A stretch of DNA of 37,806 nt from Burkholderiales bacterium. GTDB lineage: Bacteria; Pseudomonadota; Gammaproteobacteria; Burkholderiales; Usitatibacteraceae. Position numbers and translations under genes: made by a program. The stretch lies in contig JANYBL010000074.1 in NCBI GenBank assembly GCA_025360815.1, positions 1 to 37,806 of the forward strand. The letters run 5' to 3'. The notes beneath the pieces are model-generated. The model did not search any database. It had not been told where the DNA came from and saw only the letters and a program-made list of their open reading frames with translations. Below, piece after piece: positions 34,224-37,806 of this stretch. Numbering within the stretch: position 1 is the first letter of the stretch; the number at the start of each line of letters is the position of its first letter.

Positions 34224-36587
34224 TCAGCGCCTGCGCACTGTCTCGACGCTGGGGACGTCCGCCACCGTTCTGAGGAGCCGAACCAGCTGCTCGGCCCGCT
34301 TAATTTCCACCGTAAACCGCATCGATGCCAGGTTCCCGCGCGTGATCGTATTGACCGCAGTGACATTGATACGCTCATGCGACATCGCCTCGGATACATC
34401 GCGCAACAGACCTTGGCGGTCTACAGCGGTAACTTCAATATCGGCGGCGAACGGTTGTTGATCGACATTCCCCCACTGCGCAGGCATAAGCCGCTCGCGC
34501 TGATCGCTGGCGAGGCTGGTGATGTTGATGCAATCGAGGCGATGCACCATCACGCCGCGCGTTTTGGTGACAAAGCCAATGATCGGATCGGTTGGCAACG
34601 GCTTGCAGCATTTGGCGACCATCGTGGCGATATTGTTGACCCCCAATACCAGCACGCCGCTGGACGATTTACCGGTCCTGACGGCACTTAATCCGCCGAC
34701 CATTTCTTGCGCGGCCCGGACGCCGGAAGTTGGCTCAAACTCTAGCACAGGCGCGGCACTTGGGGACATTGACGATTTTGCTGCCGTCAATTCACGCAAC
34801 ACGATTTCAATCTGGTGCGAGGTGATTTCACCGCGCCCAATCTCGGCCAAACACTCATCCAGGCCGCGATGGTTCAATGCTGTCGCCACCTTTTCCAACG
34901 CAACCGATGTTGCAGAATTTCGCGCTAATTCTTTCTCAAGCGCCAGGCGGCCATGCGCGACATCGACTTCAAAATATTCCTGGCGGAACCATGCTTTAAC
35001 TTTTGAAAGCGCGCGATGGCTCGCCAAATACCCCAACTGGGGGTTCGCCCAATCCCGAGACGGGCCGCCCTGCTTTGCGGCTAAAATTTCAACCCGCTGT
35101 GCATTTTGTAGCTTGGTGATGAGCGGCACGATTTGCCCGTCCAACTTGGCGCCCCGGCAACGGTGGCCAAGATCGGTGTGGACGTGATACGCAAAGTCAA
35201 CCGGGGTCGAGCCCGCCGGTAGATCAACGACTTTACCCTGCGGCGTAAATACGTAAACAGTGTCGTTAAACAAACCCTGCTTAATCTGTTCTGAAAAGCC
35301 GCTCTGATCAACGAGCTCGCGTTTCCATTCAAGCACCTGGCGCAGCCATGCAATCTTTGATTCGAAGCGCTTATCCGCCGCTGTTTTATTAGCACCGCCC
35401 TCTTTATATCGCCAATGTGCCGCCACACCGTGTTCCGAGGCATTGTGCATCTCATGAGTGCGTATCTGCACTTCCAAGGTCTTTCCCTCGGAATCAATGA
35501 CAGCGGTGTGTAGCGATTGATAATTGTTGGCTTTCGGCTGGGCGATGTAATCATCAAACTCGCCCGAAATTGGCTGCCAGTGGTCATGAATGAGCCCCAA
35601 AACCGAATAACAATCGGCCACGTTATCAACCAATACGCGAACGGCACGAATATCGTAGACCGCCTCGAACGCCAAGTTTTTCGATTGCATTTTGCGGTGA
35701 ATCGACCAAATGTGCTTTGGGCGTCCGGCGATTTCAGCTTTGATGCCAAGCTTGTCGAGTTCAGTGCGCAGATTTGCGAGCACAACGGCAATATAAGCTT
35801 CCCGCTCGATGCGTTTGCCATCCAGCATGGTGGCGATGTGTTTGTATAAATCGGGTTCTAAGAAGCGAAACGATAAATCCTCGAGTTCCCATTTGATGGC
35901 AAACACGCCGAGCCGATTGGCTAACGGCGCAAACAAATCCCGGGTTTGCTCTGCTGCGGCACGGCGAATCACGTCGCTCGCTCTGGTAATCGAGCGCATC
36001 ATCACGACACGCTCGGCAAGTTTAATCAACACCACGCGGACATCATCGGCCATCGCCAGCAGCATCTTGCGAAGCGTTTCGATATTCGGCGCCTGTTGAA
36101 GCGTCGGGGCCAACGAGGTTGCCTCGATCCGGCCTGCTCTAACCACACCGCTGACCAAGCCAGCTACCGCGACGCCGAACAGATCAACGATGGCGGCATG
36201 ATCAAGCTGACCCACGTTTTTTGCACCTTTTACGCTCTTCACCTGTGCCGCCGCACCAAAAATGAGCGCAGCCGCCAGCGTCTCACTATCGGCATCAATG
36301 CCGAGCAAAATAGAAGCGGTTTCAATGGCCCGGTTTAAGGATTCAATTTGCGCAGGGTTGGTTTCGGGCGCAATGGCCCGTCCGCAGACAAAATCGAAGG
36401 CGCGGCGCGCGATCAAGCCTTCCTCTGCCCTTGCGTCTAGGCGTTCTGCCAAGCGGGTGAACTGATACGCCACCGGCATATTTGCAACCGGCACTTGCCG
36501 AGCATCATCTATTGGCGCTAGGGTCGGTAAATCAACGGCTACGTCAATGGGCGCAGAATCGGGCAATGAAATGTCGTGGGTCAGCAT
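34224..36587 (-). CDS. relA: RelA, (p)ppGpp synthetase with degenerate hydrolase domain
   Basis: A 787-residue ribosome-associated alarmone synthetase of the stringent response. The N-terminal HD-hydrolase fold is present but inactive: where Rel/SpoT have LLHDxxED the sequence reads ALIFGAAAQ (about 108-115), and KLADRxHNMR has become KLAERVVMMR. The synthetase domain is intact (about 285-395), with GRPKHIWSIHRKMQSKN, YDIRAVRVLV, FDDYIAQPKANNYQSLHT, and EVQIRTHEMH. TGS follows (NDTVYVFTPQGKVVDLPAGS), then a Cys-containing region (KCCKPLP...HRLDC) and a C-terminal ACT domain. A separate SpoT/Rel hydrolase is therefore expected elsewhere. The ATG at 36587 has no strong ribosome site. Confidence 0.95.
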   Translation of the reverse strand: MLTHDISLPDSAPIDVAVDLPTLAPIDDARQVPVANMPVAYQFTRLAERLDARAEEGLIARRAFDFVCGRAIAPETNPAQIESLNRAIETASILLGIDADSETLAAALIFGAAAQVKSVKGAKNVGQLDHAAIVDLFGVAVAGLVSGVVRAGRIEATSLAPTLQQAPNIETLRKMLLAMADDVRVVLIKLAERVVMMRSITRASDVIRRAAAEQTRDLFAPLANRLGVFAIKWELEDLSFRFLEPDLYKHIATMLDGKRIEREAYIAVVLANLRTELDKLGIKAEIAGRPKHIWSIHRKMQSKNLAFEAVYDIRAVRVLVDNVADCYSVLGLIHDHWQPISGEFDDYIAQPKANNYQSLHTAVIDSEGKTLEVQIRTHEMHNASEHGVAAHWRYKEGGANKTAADKRFESKIAWLRQVLEWKRELVDQSGFSEQIKQGLFNDTVYVFTPQGKVVDLPAGSTPVDFAYHVHTDLGHRCRGAKLDGQIVPLITKLQNAQRVEILAAKQGGPSRDWANPQLGYLASHRALSKVKAWFRQEYFEVDVAHGRLALEKELARNSATSVALEKVATALNHRGLDECLAEIGRGEITSHQIEIVLRELTAAKSSMSPSAAPVLEFEPTSGVRAAQEMVGGLSAVRTGKSSSGVLVLGVNNIATMVAKCCKPLPTDPIIGFVTKTRGVMVHRLDCINITSLASDQRERLMPAQWGNVDQQPFAADIEVTAVDRQGLLRDVSEAMSHERINVTAVNTITRGNLASMRFTVEIKRAEQLVRLLRTVADVPSVETVRRR

Positions 36588-36885
36588 GGATAACGTTTTT
36601 AAACTATTTGAACTATTCTAAGCGAACTGTGAGCCAACGCTAACCCGACCCTAACTTTGCTCACGGCCAACTCGACGTCAACTCGAACTCAACTCGAACT
36701 CAACAACATGCCGATCACCTGCAATGGAGGACGAAAAGACGGTATATTCACGGCATGGTGTTTGCTTTTATCCTGCTGATAAATATAGAACACGCTGTAA
36801 AACTCAATTTAAAAAATGTAACGAACTGATTATTTTCGTCACCAGCGCACTCCACCTGAGAATTGACCACCAAAGGTCTCTAAAC
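36588..36885. other. Divergent intergenic region between relA and the ATP-grasp gene
   Basis: A 298-bp spacer that should hold both promoters. It contains an 11-bp tandem duplication at 36680-36701. The AT-rich segment at about 36755-36830 is a plausible promoter area, but no well-spaced sigma-70 pair is clear. Confidence 0.5.
36680..36701. repeat. Exact 11-bp tandem duplication (aactcgaactc x2)
   Basis: Two adjacent identical copies, followed by aac and preceded by an imperfect related copy (ccaactcgacgtc), in the relA upstream region. Confidence 0.9.
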
Positions 36886-37806
36886 ATGGCACTCAAAAAG
36901 TTCTTCAACGAGATGTATCACGACGACGGCAAACCACGCCCCCATTACCAGGCGTTCGGTGATTGGCTCGCCAACACACCGCCCGAAAAAATCACACAGA
37001 ACCGACAAGCAGCCGATTTGCTGTTTCATCGTGTCGGTATCACCTTCGCCGTTTATGGTGAGGCCACTGGCACAGAGCGTTTGATCCCATTTGACATCGT
37101 GCCGCATGTGATCCCCGGCGCACAGTGGGAACGGGTTTCCAAGGGGCTGAAACAACGAGTCACGGCATTGAATGCCTTTTTACACGATATCTATCACGAA
37201 CAAAACATCCTTCGTGCAGGCAAAGTGCCAGCCCACAAAGTGATCGAAAATTCCCAGTTCCGTCCGGAGATGATTGGCATTAATTTGCCTGGTGGCATTT
37301 ATGCACATGTCGCAGGGATCGATTTGGTCAAAGATTCAGACGGCGAATACTATGTACTTGAAGACAATTTACGCACACCGTCTGGCGTCTCGTACTTGCT
37401 CGAAAACCGCAAAATGATGATGCGACTATTTCCCGAATTGTTTGCGCAGCAACGGGTGAGGCCCGTCGATCATTATCCCGACTTGCTGCTGGACACCCTG
37501 CGCAATGCCGCGCCTGTTGGCGTTGACAACCCAACAATTGTCTTGATGACACCGGGCAATTTTAATTCCGCTTATTTTGAGCACGCTTTTTTGGCGCAGC
37601 AGATGGGCATTGAGTTAGTCGAAGGCGTTGATTTGTTTGTACAAGACGACACCTTGTTCATGCGCACCACGCAAGGGCCCAAAAAAGTCGATGTGGTCTA
37701 CAGACGTATAGACGACGATTTTATTGATCCCGAGGCATTCCGCAAGGATTCCATGCTCGGCGTTCCCGGCCTCATGCGAGCATACCGCGCGGGGCGGGTG
37801 ACATTG
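36886..37806 (+). CDS. Circularly permuted ATP-grasp family protein (partial, 5' part)
   Basis: The first 307 codons of a circularly permuted type 2 ATP-grasp protein (formerly DUF404/DUF407); the gene continues past the right edge. Characteristic stretches are FDIVPHVIPGAQWERVSKGL, KQRVTALNAFLHDIYHEQNI, the ligand segment GEYYVLEDNLRTPSGVSYLL (with ENRKMM), and VDVVYRRIDDDFIDPEAFR. The start at ATG 36886 follows an AAAGG site. In many bacteria this gene heads a set with an alpha-E domain protein, a transglutaminase-like protein and sometimes a proteasome-type peptidase. Those would lie to the right and cannot be seen. The reaction is thought to be ATP-dependent ligation, with substrate unknown. 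Confidence 0.92.
   Translation, partial: MALKKFFNEMYHDDGKPRPHYQAFGDWLANTPPEKITQNRQAADLLFHRVGITFAVYGEATGTERLIPFDIVPHVIPGAQWERVSKGLKQRVTALNAFLHDIYHEQNILRAGKVPAHKVIENSQFRPEMIGINLPGGIYAHVAGIDLVKDSDGEYYVLEDNLRTPSGVSYLLENRKMMMRLFPELFAQQRVRPVDHYPDLLLDTLRNAAPVGVDNPTIVLMTPGNFNSAYFEHAFLAQQMGIELVEGVDLFVQDDTLFMRTTQGPKKVDVVYRRIDDDFIDPEAFRKDSMLGVPGLMRAYRAGRVTL

Overview
The window looks like chromosomal DNA of a betaproteobacterium, probably Burkholderiales or a close relative. This rests on the tRNA-Leu/tig/clpP/clpX order, an hpnC-hpnD-hpnE squalene set, an E. coli-type RelA with a dead hydrolase half, an aroG-type DAHP synthase, and moderate GC with many TTG and GTG starts. The genus cannot be fixed from sequence alone.

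Layout. 0-2.8 kb (minus): tRNA-Leu(UAG), tig, clpP and the 5' end of clpX, a conserved proteostasis block. 2.9-7.0 kb (plus): hpnC, hpnD, hpnE (farnesyl diphosphate to squalene) and a short-chain dehydrogenase whose catalytic Tyr is replaced by Phe. 7.3-11.2 kb (plus): a three-gene envelope signalling cassette, made of a class III nucleotide cyclase with a transmembrane segment and a PEGA domain, a lipoprotein built from two copies of one TPR-like module, and a tail-anchored Ser/Thr kinase. 11.3-14.5 kb (minus): a fumarylacetoacetate-hydrolase-family enzyme with a Tat/lipoprotein leader, a DUF2235 hydrolase and an exported dienelactone-hydrolase-like protein. 14.8-20.6 kb: a pilin-like domain on a membrane-anchored coiled coil (plus), an APC-type amino-acid permease and a large propeller-GGDEF diguanylate cyclase (minus). 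21.4-26.3 kb: an intact 1-Cys peroxiredoxin and hflX, between them a decayed arsR-arsI/cadI-arsC operon, and after hflX a truncated M20 peptidase pseudogene. 26.3-29.6 kb (minus): aroG, a second DAHP synthase of a different subclass, and a BtuF-like cobalamin-binding protein. 29.6-32.4 kb: Tat-exported MsrB, a GNAT acetyltransferase, a small exported protein and a METTL25/TRM13-like methyltransferase. 32.9-37.8 kb: a class III CoA-transferase and relA (minus), and the start of a circularly permuted ATP-grasp gene (plus).

Main points. (1) Upstream of aroG lies a 25-codon ORF very rich in Phe, Tyr and Trp, followed at once by a strong intrinsic terminator and a competing base-pairing segment: the layout of a ribosome-mediated attenuator. 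(2) The cyclase/lipoprotein/kinase cassette is the best candidate for a little-described system, with two cytoplasmic signalling enzymes joined to envelope modules. (3) Exact tandem duplications of 10-11 bp recur in spacers and dead genes, and two of them produced the frameshifts in the ars genes. (4) An FAH-family enzyme appears to be exported as a lipoprotein. (5) hpnD has a partial duplicate of its own start 95 bp upstream, giving a small ORF whose stop overlaps the hpnD start.

All identifications come from reading motifs by eye; no database search was run.
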